Shown here: one piece after another, positions 1 through 7,420 of the stretch
Layout of the letters: each line of letters starts with the position of its first letter
How positions within the stretch are numbered: the first letter of the stretch is position 1
Assembly: GCA_910587935.1 (NCBI GenBank)
Contig: CAJUNP010000002.1
Location: 18,714-82,713, forward strand
Source of the DNA: an uncultured Lachnospiraceae bacterium
Lineage (GTDB): Bacteria > Bacillota > Clostridia > Lachnospirales > Lachnospiraceae
Length of the DNA: 64,000 bases
Reading direction: 5' to 3'
Notes under the pieces: model-generated
Told to the model about the DNA's origin: nothing
The model's input: only the letters and a program-made list of their open reading frames with translations
The model's database searches: none
Made by a program: the position numbers and the translations under genes

Positions 1-403
1 TTCCCATGGTAACGGCCGCGCAGGTTTCTATGTGGATTCCGGTTCCTTTCCCTTTCTCCAGCACATAACGGAGAGTCTCCACATTATCTACCGCAGGTTT
101 TGTATTGGCCATCAGGACAACCGTGGTAAAACCGCCCTTCGCCGCCGCTTTTGCGCCGCTTTCGATATCTTCTTTATAGGTAAACCCGGGATCTCTGAAA
201 TGTACGTGAACATCTACCAGTCCCGGCAGGACATACCGGCCTTTTGCATCGATAACTTTCATGCCTGCAGATTCTTCCCCTCTTACAGACAGCTCCGGTT
301 CGGAAACAATCTTTTTGACGCGTCCTCCCTCTATCAATACATCTGCCTTCTTATTCATGCCTGATCCCGGATCTATTACGGTTCCGTTTTTTATTAACAG
401 CAT
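1..403 (-). CDS. pyrC: Dihydroorotase, N-terminal part (gene cut by window edge)
   Basis: Dihydroorotase closes carbamoyl-aspartate to dihydroorotate in pyrimidine synthesis. About 134 residues are visible, read from an ATG at 401-403 that follows an AGAAAGGAT ribosome site. The N-terminus has the beta-sandwich typical of cyclic amidohydrolases, then the metal-binding motif DVHVHFRDPG near residue 60 and GGFTTVVLMANTKP near residue 90, both diagnostic of class I dihydroorotase. The C-terminal half with the remaining metal ligands and catalytic Asp lies beyond position 1. The same ORF could in principle be allantoinase or hydantoinase, but HFRDPG plus MANTKP favours PyrC. Confidence 0.9.
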   Translation of the reverse strand, partial: MLLIKNGTVIDPGSGMNKKADVLIEGGRVKKIVSEPELSVRGEESAGMKVIDAKGRYVLPGLVDVHVHFRDPGFTYKEDIESGAKAAAKGGFTTVVLMANTKPAVDNVETLRYVLEKGKGTGIHIETCAAVTMG

Positions 404-461
404 ACGGTTATCCTTTCTGATTGTGTTTATATGTACCCTCTCTTGACAAGGGCATGCATTT

Positions 462-490
462 ACTATAACATGCGAATCGTTAAAATACAA
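462..490 (-). promoter_or_regulatory. Promoter for pyrC
   Basis: On the minus strand TTGTAT (490-485) and TATAGT (467-462) are separated by 17 bases, about 60 bases before the pyrC start. It lies just after the terminator of the upstream lipoprotein gene, so pyrC probably has its own transcript. No PyrR-type leader was recognised. Confidence 0.55.
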
Positions 491-546
491 CACAGGCGGC
501 GAAGTCAGCGTCCCCGGAAAACGACGCTGTCCTCACCGCCTCTGTG
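482..546 (-). terminator. Rho-independent terminator after the lipoprotein gene
   Basis: A long near-perfect hairpin (arms around 491-510 and 523-546, outer bases CACAGGCGG pairing with CCGCCTCTGTG) is followed on the minus strand by a T-rich run at 490-482. It sits 18 bases past the stop codon of the gene at 564-992. Confidence 0.65.
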
Positions 547-563
547 CTATCTTTTTATATCCG

Positions 564-992
564 TTAATCAAACACCACACTCTTATCCAAAAGTTCTGTT
601 TTAATCACAATATAGGGATAGGATACCGCGGGCGTTTCCTTTTCTTTGGCAGAAGGCCCTAACAGATTGGTATCTACATATATGGCATTATCCGTAAGGT
701 ACAGTTCGTTAACCGCAATACTGTAACCTCCGGTTGTCTGCTCGCCATATCCGATACATATATACAGCGACTCATTATCCGTATATGTAAATTTGAATTC
801 TTCGCTCTTTTGTTCCTCTATCAGACTTTTCAGCTCTTCGGGAAGACGGTCTTCGCTGACAAGCGTAAATTCCAGATCACGCAGCTTCATACCGTTTTCT
901 TCCGTTATGGAACAGCCGCAGAGGAAGAAAACGCACAAAAACTGGATCGTAAGCAGCACGGCAGATATAACGGGAGTTGCCTTATTTTTCAT
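564..992 (-). CDS. Small lipoprotein of unknown function
   Basis: A 142-residue protein with a lipoprotein signal peptide: a charged start (MKNK), a hydrophobic stretch to about residue 24 and a lipobox ending in FLCGC, so the mature protein would be anchored outside the membrane through Cys27. The mature part is acidic, with no recognised domain, and alternates beta-prone segments (for example ESLYICIGYGEQTTGGYS). That stretch recalls PrcB-type protease-complex domains with a GGY(S/T) motif, but the match is weak. It is monocistronic, divergent from plsC and followed by its own terminator. Confidence 0.7.
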   Translation of the reverse strand: MKNKATPVISAVLLTIQFLCVFFLCGCSITEENGMKLRDLEFTLVSEDRLPEELKSLIEEQKSEEFKFTYTDNESLYICIGYGEQTTGGYSIAVNELYLTDNAIYVDTNLLGPSAKEKETPAVSYPYIVIKTELLDKSVVFD

Positions 993-1052
993 GGAGTTAC
1001 CTCATTTCAGGGTTTATTACTTATTTTATTAAACAACTGCGGCACATATTCC

Positions 1053-1081
1053 TTGATTTGTGCGGAAAGGTTTAATATAAT
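1053..1081 (+). promoter_or_regulatory. Promoter for plsC
   Basis: TTGATT (1053-1058), a 17-base spacer and a perfect TATAAT (1076-1081), 40 bases before the plsC start. Confidence 0.65.
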
Positions 1082-1121
1082 GGAAAAAGTATAATATCTT
1101 GCCTTAAGAAAGGGTTTATCC

Positions 1122-1865
1122 ATGATACGTTTCATTTTTCTTTCAAGCTTTGTTATTTTGTTTTTAATCTTGAGTATGCCTCTGATGTTTATAGAATGGA
1201 TCATCGGCAAATTCAATATGGATGTGAAAAATAAAAGTTCTCTGGCTGTTGTCAATTGGGCTTTCCGATGCTGTCTGCGGATTACGGGGGTAAATCTTAC
1301 CGTAATCGGCGAAGATAACGTCCCCCTGGACACGCCCGTTTTTTATGTGGGCAACCACCGCAGTTATTTCGATATACTTTTAACGTATACAAGAGTACCC
1401 AGACCTACCGGATACGTGGCCAAAAAGGAAATGGAAAAAATCCCGCTGTTAAACATCTGGATGCGTAATCTGCACTGTCTGTTTTTGGACAGGGAAAACG
1501 TCAAAGAAGGGCTTAAAACCATTCTTACCGCCATCGATAAGGTAAAGTCGGGAATTTCCATCTGTATTTTTCCGGAAGGAACCCGTAACAAAGTGCCGGA
1601 CACATTTCTGCCTTTCCATGAGGGCAGCTTTAAGGTAGCCGAAAAATCCGGCTGTCCGATCGTTCCCATGGTCATTAATAATTCTGCGGACATTTATGAG
1701 GATCATTTTCCCAGGATCAAAAAGACACATGTTGTTCTGGAATACCTGCCGCCGGTATATATTGCGGATCTTCCAAAGGAAGACAAAAAAAGAACAGGCG
1801 CTTTGATTCTGGATCAGATTAAAGAAAAATACTTTTCCAATAAAGAAAAGTATTTTCCCGGCTAA
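1122..1865 (+). CDS. plsC: 1-acyl-sn-glycerol-3-phosphate acyltransferase
   Basis: Transfers an acyl chain to lysophosphatidic acid to make phosphatidic acid at the inner face of the membrane. The 247-residue protein has a hydrophobic N-terminal anchor (residues 1-25), the catalytic HX4D motif in NHRSYFD near residue 78, and the acceptor-binding FPEGTR motif near residue 150. Length is normal for the PlsC family. The ATG at 1122 follows an AAAGGG site. Its stop codon overlaps the stop of the convergent YbaK-type gene. Substrate choice within the LPLAT family cannot be settled from sequence alone. Confidence 0.9.
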   Translation: MIRFIFLSSFVILFLILSMPLMFIEWIIGKFNMDVKNKSSLAVVNWAFRCCLRITGVNLTVIGEDNVPLDTPVFYVGNHRSYFDILLTYTRVPRPTGYVAKKEMEKIPLLNIWMRNLHCLFLDRENVKEGLKTILTAIDKVKSGISICIFPEGTRNKVPDTFLPFHEGSFKVAEKSGCPIVPMVINNSADIYEDHFPRIKKTHVVLEYLPPVYIADLPKEDKKRTGALILDQIKEKYFSNKEKYFPG

Positions 1866-2341
1866 TTCTCAATCTGTAATTTACAAACATCGATCCACCC
1901 CTCCGCTTTCGACGCCCGCATAAGCTCCTCCGGGTCAAGCCTTAAACAACTGTTGGAGCTGCCCGCCGCAGGCAGCACACTGTCAAAGCGCTTTATGGAC
2001 TCATCCAGATATATCCTTACATTGCCGTTTGTAACTGCAAAAGGGCAAACGCCTCCGACCGCATGTCCTGTGAACTCCACTACTTCTTCCGGCGTCAGCA
2101 TTTTGGCCTTGGTTCCAAAGAAAGCCTTATACTTCTGATTGTCTATTTTGGTATCTCCGCAGGTTACGATCAACACGGCGCCTTCGCCAACTTTAAAAGA
2201 CAGTGTTTTGGCGATCCTGGCCGGAATTACGTCGGCGGCCTGCGCCGCAAGCTCTACCGTCGCGCTGGACTGCTCAAACTCCTGAACTCTGGAATCCAGA
2301 TTAAATTGCTTCAGGTATTCTTTTACTGCTGTAATTGACAT
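1862..2341 (-). CDS. YbaK/EbsC-family aminoacyl-tRNA deacylase
   Basis: A 159-residue single-domain protein of the YbaK/ProX/EbsC group, which hydrolyses mischarged aminoacyl-tRNA in trans (Cys-tRNA(Pro) for YbaK). Visible family features are the N-terminal AVKEYL helix, ARIAKTLSFKVGEGAVLIVTCGD with the conserved Lys, and AVGGVCPFAV, matching the GG(V/I)xPFG signature. The start is placed at 2341 because AGAGAGG lies 8 bases upstream of that ATG; a longer reading frame upstream lacks a ribosome site. The exact amino-acid specificity is not visible. Confidence 0.85.
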   Translation of the reverse strand: MSITAVKEYLKQFNLDSRVQEFEQSSATVELAAQAADVIPARIAKTLSFKVGEGAVLIVTCGDTKIDNQKYKAFFGTKAKMLTPEEVVEFTGHAVGGVCPFAVTNGNVRIYLDESIKRFDSVLPAAGSSNSCLRLDPEELMRASKAEGWIDVCKLQIEN

Positions 2342-2388
2342 AAATATTCCTCTCTGCAAATTAATATATGCTATCTCATACTTAAAAT

Positions 2389-2799
2389 CTATAAAAGGCT
2401 TAATAGTTCTTCCGGCTGAACTACTTTTACCCTCGATTCTACAAAATCACTCGGATTTCTCGTTACAATGTAATCTGCAATTTCTTCTACCGCACACACT
2501 TCCTGCAGACAGTCTTCAAAATCTAAAAACTTTTCATTTTCTAAAGCAGCCAAAATCTTTTTCGCATTCAAGTCTGAAACACAAAATATAAGACATAAAT
2601 TTCTTAACAAATCCCTTCTTTCTTTTTGACTAAATTCTTTTCTGAGAACATAAAACAAGTTTGGAATAGTATGAGCCGCTATAATACCAGTAATTTCCCT
2701 CTTCGCACATTTCTCCAGTATCTTTTCTCCATACTCTGCATAAGGCTCACGATCGGATATAACATCCACTAGAATATTCGTGTCAACTAATACTACCAT
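2389..2799 (-). CDS. PIN-domain ribonuclease, toxin of a type II toxin-antitoxin pair
   Basis: A 136-residue PIN domain. The first acidic residue is in VLVDTNILVDV at the N-terminus; others are an Asp/Glu pair in LDFEDCLQ near residue 95 and the Asp in YIVTRNPSDF near residue 115, the usual PIN metal cluster. Such proteins are Mg-dependent RNases, usually toxins held by a cognate antitoxin. ATG 2799 is chosen because GGAGGAG stands just upstream and the conserved MVVLVDTN begins there. It overlaps the end of the antitoxin gene by 17 bases, which implies translational coupling. The RNA target is unknown. Confidence 0.85.
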   Translation of the reverse strand: MVVLVDTNILVDVISDREPYAEYGEKILEKCAKREITGIIAAHTIPNLFYVLRKEFSQKERRDLLRNLCLIFCVSDLNAKKILAALENEKFLDFEDCLQEVCAVEEIADYIVTRNPSDFVESRVKVVQPEELLSLL

Positions 2800-3025
2800 A
2801 TTTCTCCTCCCTTGCCTCTGCCAGCTCCTTATCAGCTTCAAAATCTTCCGGCAATCTTCCTCTGTATTTCATTAAATCTTGATATGCCGCCATCGCTTGT
2901 TTTCTATCAACATCTTTTTTCGTTGTCATTTCTTCCAAGTTCTGAAGAATATTAATTACATAGAGCATATCATCATCTGGCATACGCTGAATCATTTCAA
3001 CTGCTCGTTCCTTAATTCGTGTCAT
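2783..3025 (-). CDS. Antitoxin partner of the PIN toxin
   Basis: An 80-residue protein directly upstream of and overlapping the PIN gene. The N-terminal helices (IKERAVEMIQRMPDDDML) look like a small DNA-binding or dimerisation segment. The acidic, flexible C-terminus (GRLPEDFEADKELAEAREEKYG) is the part that usually wraps the PIN active site. The gene order antitoxin-toxin with overlapping ends is classical for VapBC-like operons. The ribosome site is GAGGGG before the ATG at 3025. The call rests more on position and size than on a named family. Confidence 0.75.
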   Translation of the reverse strand: MTRIKERAVEMIQRMPDDDMLYVINILQNLEEMTTKKDVDRKQAMAAYQDLMKYRGRLPEDFEADKELAEAREEKYGSIS

Positions 3026-3050
3026 TCAATCACCCCTCTCTATTTTTTCT

Positions 3051-3079
3051 ATCATACTGTAAATTTCCTCATATTTCAA
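3051..3079 (-). promoter_or_regulatory. Promoter of the toxin-antitoxin operon
   Basis: Minus-strand TTGAAA (3079-3074), a 17-base spacer and TATGAT (3056-3051), 26 bases before the antitoxin ATG. The -35 element overlaps the stop codon of the upstream blaR1-like gene. Confidence 0.5.
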
Positions 3080-5376
3080 TTAATTATTTCTTTAATTCCA
3101 TTCCCTGAATGGGCCATTAACGTATCGTACCAAAGCTGTCCTGTTTCCGCCGTGCCGGCATCCACGGGAAGCGTCCCCTTAGTCTGCAAAAGTTCCTCAC
3201 ACACAAGCGCCATAATTTTACCCTCAAGGCCGGTTTCCTTTCCTCCGTTAAAGCGGTTCATACAGTACTCGGTTGTATATTCGCCATAGTATAGCAATTC
3301 GTGATATTCTGAAATATGCTCCTCTATATAATCCTGCGGATTTCCGGAAGGCAATGCTTCCGGCCCGGAACATATGGTTTCCAGCAAAGAATCGATGATT
3401 CCGTCCGTATCCAGACCACCGTACCGTACAGCCTGACGGTAACAGCTTTGCATCTGACGGATAGCAAATTTCTGGCTGTCGATTCCATCCCCGGCAGCCT
3501 GTTTTGGAAATTTATCCCGGACATCCGACACAAAATAGGCGCCTTCACCGGGCTGCCAATACTCCTGCAAACTATATCCCTCTTCATTCAGTTCAAAAGT
3601 CAGTGCAACTGGCATATGGCTGCCGCCCATATCCTCTATACCCTTTTCTGAAATCCCAAATTCCTTATACAGCGCCCAACCGTAATAAGTTACTGTGTCC
3701 TCTGTGGCTGCGGTCTCCAAAAGAACAAAATCACAACAGGCAAAGTCATGGACTCCCGTATGAGATGAAACGTTTTCTTCCAATATAGCTTTCTCTATAT
3801 CCGGCCTTGCCGATTCCCGAGTCTTATCGGCCGTATTCGAACCAATTTTTCTGCACTCAAAAACTATCCACTTGTCATTTATATTTATTTCCAGCGTATC
3901 ATCCCTGACATACCGGTAAATATATCCGCTTCCAAAATTTGACTGGTTATCCTCCTGCGGAATCTCATCTCCCGGCACTGTTGAAGTAATTTCTCCGTCC
4001 GCCTCATGATCCCGTTCTGACGCGTACCTGCTTTTTCCGGTATCATAATAATACTTACCGTCTACCTGGACCATTGGGATAACATCATATTTTACGACTG
4101 CTCCGGCATCCTGATCCGCAATTCTTACCTGAACGCCTTTAACCTGTACGGATACAATCCTGTCTTCATCGGAAGGATTGCTTACGGCAACGCCGATTTT
4201 GTACCATTTACCTTTTTGGACATTCATTTTTACCGGCATCCCGGGAGTCAGATATTCGGATTTTTCCCCGGCATTTTCTCCATCCGTCCCGACTTGCTTC
4301 AGACACACTTCCGTATCCCCAAGACCTTCGCCCGAAGCAATTGTAACAGTATACCCTTCCGGGGAAATCTCTTCTTCAGAATAGTGGATCGGCGCTTCGC
4401 TGCCTGCCGGAACTTTAATCTTGATTAAATAAACATCTTTTTTGGGATTTGTCAGAAAACAAACAGCCACGGCCGCACATAGGACAATCGCTGCCGCAAT
4501 AATCCATACGGCAGGTTTTTTATAACGCAATATATTTTTCACTCTTTCCTTTATTCCGATCTCTCCGAAAGCAAGAGGACAAACCAGCATCCTTTTTCCG
4601 GAAGAACTATATTCAACCAGCGCCCTGGAGTAAGCTTTTTTTCCATCCAGATTCATGTCCTTAATGACTTTTTCATCACAGGCCAGTTCAATATCCCGGC
4701 AGAACAAAATATACGCCGCCCAGACAAGCGGGTGAAACCAATAAACCGCCAGCAGACAAAATCCGGCCAGCTTCCACCAATGATCTCTCCTCTTCAGATG
4801 GGTTTCTTCATGGGCAAGAACATACTCCATTTCTTCCCCATCAATGTCGGAAGGCAGATAAATCTGCGGCCGGAAAACGCCGAAAATAAACGGGGACTTT
4901 ACCGCGTCGCAAAGCCGGATATGATCCCGCAGAGGCACAGCCTCCTCGACTCTTTTACGAATACGGATAAAAGCTGCCAGGCCATAGGCAAGCATAGCGG
5001 TTAATCCTGCCACCCACAAAATACCCGCCAAAAATGTCCATACAGACAACGGATTCACACTGGCGCCGGGAGCCGGAGCCAGAGACTGTCCAAGAATCGG
5101 ATTCAGCGTATTATTAAGAAAAGGTATTCCGCTGTCTATCTCCGTTTCCTGCGCATAACGAACCACCTCCGGACTAAGCGTTTCTTCGCTGGGTATCAGA
5201 CTGAAAGAACTCTCCAACGAAAAAGGACAAAGAAGACGGACAGCTACAAAAACCCAGAGAATACAGGATATCCATTTTGGCGCTTTTTTCAGAAACATCC
5301 GTATTGCAATTACCGCCAGAATCAGCCATCCTGCTGCAACACTCATATTAAACAGCTTGATAAAAACAACGTCCAT
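3076..5376 (-). CDS. BlaR1/MecR1-type M56 metallopeptidase sensor
   Basis: A 766-residue membrane sensor-protease. The N-terminal half has several membrane segments and a cytoplasmic M56 zinc-protease domain with HEETH at residues 189-193 and the downstream Glu in ELACDEK near 230-235. A last membrane segment lies near residues 288-308. In known systems the activated protease leads to cleavage of the paired BlaI repressor. The roughly 450-residue outer part is not an obvious penicillin-binding sensor: no convincing SxxK...SxN...KTG series was seen, and it resembles beta-rich DUF-type domains. The inducing signal may therefore not be a beta-lactam. It starts 4 bases after the blaI-like stop. 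Confidence 0.85.
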   Translation of the reverse strand: MDVVFIKLFNMSVAAGWLILAVIAIRMFLKKAPKWISCILWVFVAVRLLCPFSLESSFSLIPSEETLSPEVVRYAQETEIDSGIPFLNNTLNPILGQSLAPAPGASVNPLSVWTFLAGILWVAGLTAMLAYGLAAFIRIRKRVEEAVPLRDHIRLCDAVKSPFIFGVFRPQIYLPSDIDGEEMEYVLAHEETHLKRRDHWWKLAGFCLLAVYWFHPLVWAAYILFCRDIELACDEKVIKDMNLDGKKAYSRALVEYSSSGKRMLVCPLAFGEIGIKERVKNILRYKKPAVWIIAAAIVLCAAVAVCFLTNPKKDVYLIKIKVPAGSEAPIHYSEEEISPEGYTVTIASGEGLGDTEVCLKQVGTDGENAGEKSEYLTPGMPVKMNVQKGKWYKIGVAVSNPSDEDRIVSVQVKGVQVRIADQDAGAVVKYDVIPMVQVDGKYYYDTGKSRYASERDHEADGEITSTVPGDEIPQEDNQSNFGSGYIYRYVRDDTLEININDKWIVFECRKIGSNTADKTRESARPDIEKAILEENVSSHTGVHDFACCDFVLLETAATEDTVTYYGWALYKEFGISEKGIEDMGGSHMPVALTFELNEEGYSLQEYWQPGEGAYFVSDVRDKFPKQAAGDGIDSQKFAIRQMQSCYRQAVRYGGLDTDGIIDSLLETICSGPEALPSGNPQDYIEEHISEYHELLYYGEYTTEYCMNRFNGGKETGLEGKIMALVCEELLQTKGTLPVDAGTAETGQLWYDTLMAHSGNGIKEIIN

Positions 5377-5380
5377 CCCG

Positions 5381-5743
5381 CTATACCTCCTCCGCCTGAT
5401 CGATCATTTTCCGGATTGCCGCCGCTTCCTCCGGCGCCAGAGTACTGTTGCTTGTAAAAGCGGCTATAAACGCAGGAAGCGAACCGTCAAAAGCATCCTC
5501 CACAAATTTTCTGCTCTGTATGGAGTAAAACTGGGAACGTGAAATGAGACAGGTTACCGTTCCTTTATTATTTTCAAAAAGTCCCTTATCGCATAAACGC
5601 TTCAGAACCGTATGCGTAGTCGTCCTCTTCCAGGAAAATGCCTTCTCCGCCAGCTTTACCAATTCCGAAGAGGTTACCGGCTCCCTCTCCCAAATCATAT
5701 CCGCAAAACGTGCCTCAATTACACCTAACTGAATCTCCGCCAT
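5381..5743 (-). CDS. BlaI/MecI/CopY-family repressor
   Basis: A 120-residue winged-helix repressor. Family features include the N-terminal IWEREPVTSSELVKLAEKAFSWKRTTTHTVLKRL stretch (residues about 18-50), with the recognition helix in WKRTTTHTVL, followed by a dimerisation helix region ending FVEDAFDGSLPAFIAAF. In BlaI the scissile site lies in that C-terminal region. ATG 5743 is preferred over ATG 5749 because GGAGG stands 7 bases before it. The downstream sensor-protease gene and two dyads over the promoter indicate autoregulation. Confidence 0.9.
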   Translation of the reverse strand: MAEIQLGVIEARFADMIWEREPVTSSELVKLAEKAFSWKRTTTHTVLKRLCDKGLFENNKGTVTCLISRSQFYSIQSRKFVEDAFDGSLPAFIAAFTSNSTLAPEEAAAIRKMIDQAEEV

Positions 5744-5781
5744 ATCCATACCTCCAATAAAAAATCTGTAAATCATCTATA

Positions 5782-5794
5782 CTACACATTGTAG
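5782..5794. promoter_or_regulatory. BlaI-type operator, proximal dyad
   Basis: Perfect inverted repeat CTACA-CAT-TGTAG containing the TACA...TGTA core of BlaI/MecI operators, 40 bases before the repressor start and just downstream of its -10 element. Confidence 0.7.
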
Positions 5795-5803
5795 CCCACC
5801 TAT

Positions 5804-5832
5804 AGACTACAATCAGTAGTCCTATTTGTCAA
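5804..5832 (-). promoter_or_regulatory. Promoter of the blaI-blaR1 operon
   Basis: Minus-strand consensus TTGACA (5832-5827), a 17-base spacer and TAGTCT (5809-5804). The -10 element and part of the spacer lie inside the second operator dyad, so a bound repressor would block polymerase. Confidence 0.65.
5805..5821. promoter_or_regulatory. BlaI-type operator, distal dyad
   Basis: Perfect inverted repeat GACTAC-AATCA-GTAGTC over the -10 region. Its centre is about 25 bases from the first dyad, a little over two helical turns, which fits cooperative binding of two dimers on nearly the same face. Confidence 0.7.
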
Positions 5833-5922
5833 GATATTTTCAATACTTCTCAAAAAAATAACGTCCACTGCAAATAGCAATGTCATTTAGTTAAGCTATT
5901 TATCCGGCCGAACTATAGCGGT

Positions 5923-5959
5923 TAAAATAAAAAGGCATCCGCCGTCTCCGGCTGATGCC
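5923..5959 (-). terminator. Terminator of the beta-glucoside operon
   Basis: Hairpin with arms GGCATC...GATGCC (5934-5939 and 5954-5959) and inner GCCG/CGGC. On the minus strand it is followed by TTTTTATTTT. It lies 15 bases past the stop of the phospho-beta-glucosidase gene. Confidence 0.85.
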
Positions 5960-5974
5960 CTATCCCTTTCCTCC

Positions 5975-7390
5975 TCAAAGCCTCTCCCCATTCGAGGCGA
6001 TCACTTCTTTATACCAGTAAAAAGATTTCTTCCGGACGCGGTTTAACGTCCCTTTCCCATCATCATCCTTATCCACATAGATGAGCCCGTAGCGCTTGGA
6101 CATCTCCCCCGTCGTTGCGCTGACCAGATCGATACAGCCCCAGGGAGTATAGCCCATGATATCCACGCCGTCCTCATCCGCCGCCTCCATCATTGCCCGG
6201 ATATGGGACCTTAAGTAATCGATTCGGTAATCGTCGTCAATACTTCCATCCTCTTTTACCGCATCCACTGCGCCCAGCCCGTTTTCCACCACAAACAGGG
6301 GCTTTTGATAGCGGTCATACAACGCGTTCAGGGTAATGCGGAATCCCATGGGATCAATGGGCCATCCCCACTGGCTGCATTCCAGATAAGGATTTTTTGC
6401 CGAAGCGAAGACATTTCCGCCGGACGCCTCCCCTTTGCCGTCTGATCGCACACATCGGCTGTTATAGTAGGAAAGAGAGATAAAATCCACCGTATTTTCT
6501 TTTAAAATCTCCGTATCTTCAACCGTCATCTCAAGTTCTATGCCCTGCCGTGCCAGATATTTTTTCGCATACCCGGGATATTCCCCCCTAGCCTGCACAT
6601 CAATGAAAAAGTAGTTCTCCCTGTCCTTTTTCATACTCTCCCAGACATCCGCCGGATTACAACTGTAGGGATATACGCTGCCCGCCGCCAGCATACAGCC
6701 TATCTGAAATTCCGGACTGATCTCCCGCGCCAGCTTTACCGCCAGCGCCGAAGCCACCAGCTCGTGGTGCGCCGCCTGATATTTCACCCGCAGTTCGTCT
6801 TCCCCTTCTTTCAAACGGATCCCTGCCCCCAAAAAGGGCAGATGCATCAGCATATTGATCTCGTTAAAAGTAATCCAGTATCGGACTCTTCCCTTAAAAT
6901 GCCGGAACACCGTATCACAGTATCTTAAAAAGCTGTCTATCATCTTCCGGCTCTTCCAGGAACCGTATTTCTCCACAAGAAAAAGCGGTGCATCGAAATG
7001 GCAGAGCGTCACCACCGGCTCGATCCCATAGCGCAAGAGCTCGTTTATCACATCATCATAAAACCGCAGCCCTTCCCGATCCGGCTCCGCCTCCTCTCCG
7101 GTCGGAAAGATTCTGGACCAGGAAAAGGAAAACCGGTAACACTGAAATCCCATCTCCGCAAACAACGCAATATCCTCTTTATAGTGTCCATACATATCTA
7201 TGGCTTCCCTGCCCGGATAACGGGTATCCTCAGGCAGATCTCTGTAATCCATGGTTCCGTTCATGACCGGCATGCGATAAACGCCGTGGGGAATGACATC
7301 CACGATCGCCATGCCCCGTCCGCCTTCCCGAAAACCGCCTTCACACTGGTTCGCCGCCGTAGCGCCGCCCCACAAAAAATCTCTCCGCAT
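5975..7390 (-). CDS. bglA: 6-phospho-beta-glucosidase (GH1)
   Basis: Hydrolyses phosphorylated beta-glucosides delivered by the PTS into glucose-6-phosphate and an aglycone or sugar in the cytoplasm. The 471-residue length is typical for GH1. Visible motifs are the N-terminal FLWGGATAANQCEG, the acid/base motif TFNEIN near residue 176 and the nucleophile motif VVENGLG near residue 371. A C-terminal SKRYGLIYVD stretch fits the phospho-sugar branch of the family. It begins 30 bases after the PTS permease gene, in one operon with it, and is followed by a strong terminator. Confidence 0.93.
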   Translation of the reverse strand: MRRDFLWGGATAANQCEGGFREGGRGMAIVDVIPHGVYRMPVMNGTMDYRDLPEDTRYPGREAIDMYGHYKEDIALFAEMGFQCYRFSFSWSRIFPTGEEAEPDREGLRFYDDVINELLRYGIEPVVTLCHFDAPLFLVEKYGSWKSRKMIDSFLRYCDTVFRHFKGRVRYWITFNEINMLMHLPFLGAGIRLKEGEDELRVKYQAAHHELVASALAVKLAREISPEFQIGCMLAAGSVYPYSCNPADVWESMKKDRENYFFIDVQARGEYPGYAKKYLARQGIELEMTVEDTEILKENTVDFISLSYYNSRCVRSDGKGEASGGNVFASAKNPYLECSQWGWPIDPMGFRITLNALYDRYQKPLFVVENGLGAVDAVKEDGSIDDDYRIDYLRSHIRAMMEAADEDGVDIMGYTPWGCIDLVSATTGEMSKRYGLIYVDKDDDGKGTLNRVRKKSFYWYKEVIASNGERL

Positions 7391-7420
7391 GATCTTCTAT
7401 CCTTTCCCTTCATTCCATCT

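Noticed and set aside
1..403. Allantoinase or hydantoinase instead of dihydroorotase
   Set aside because: HFRDPG and MANTKP motifs favour dihydroorotase, although the missing C-terminus prevents a final test.
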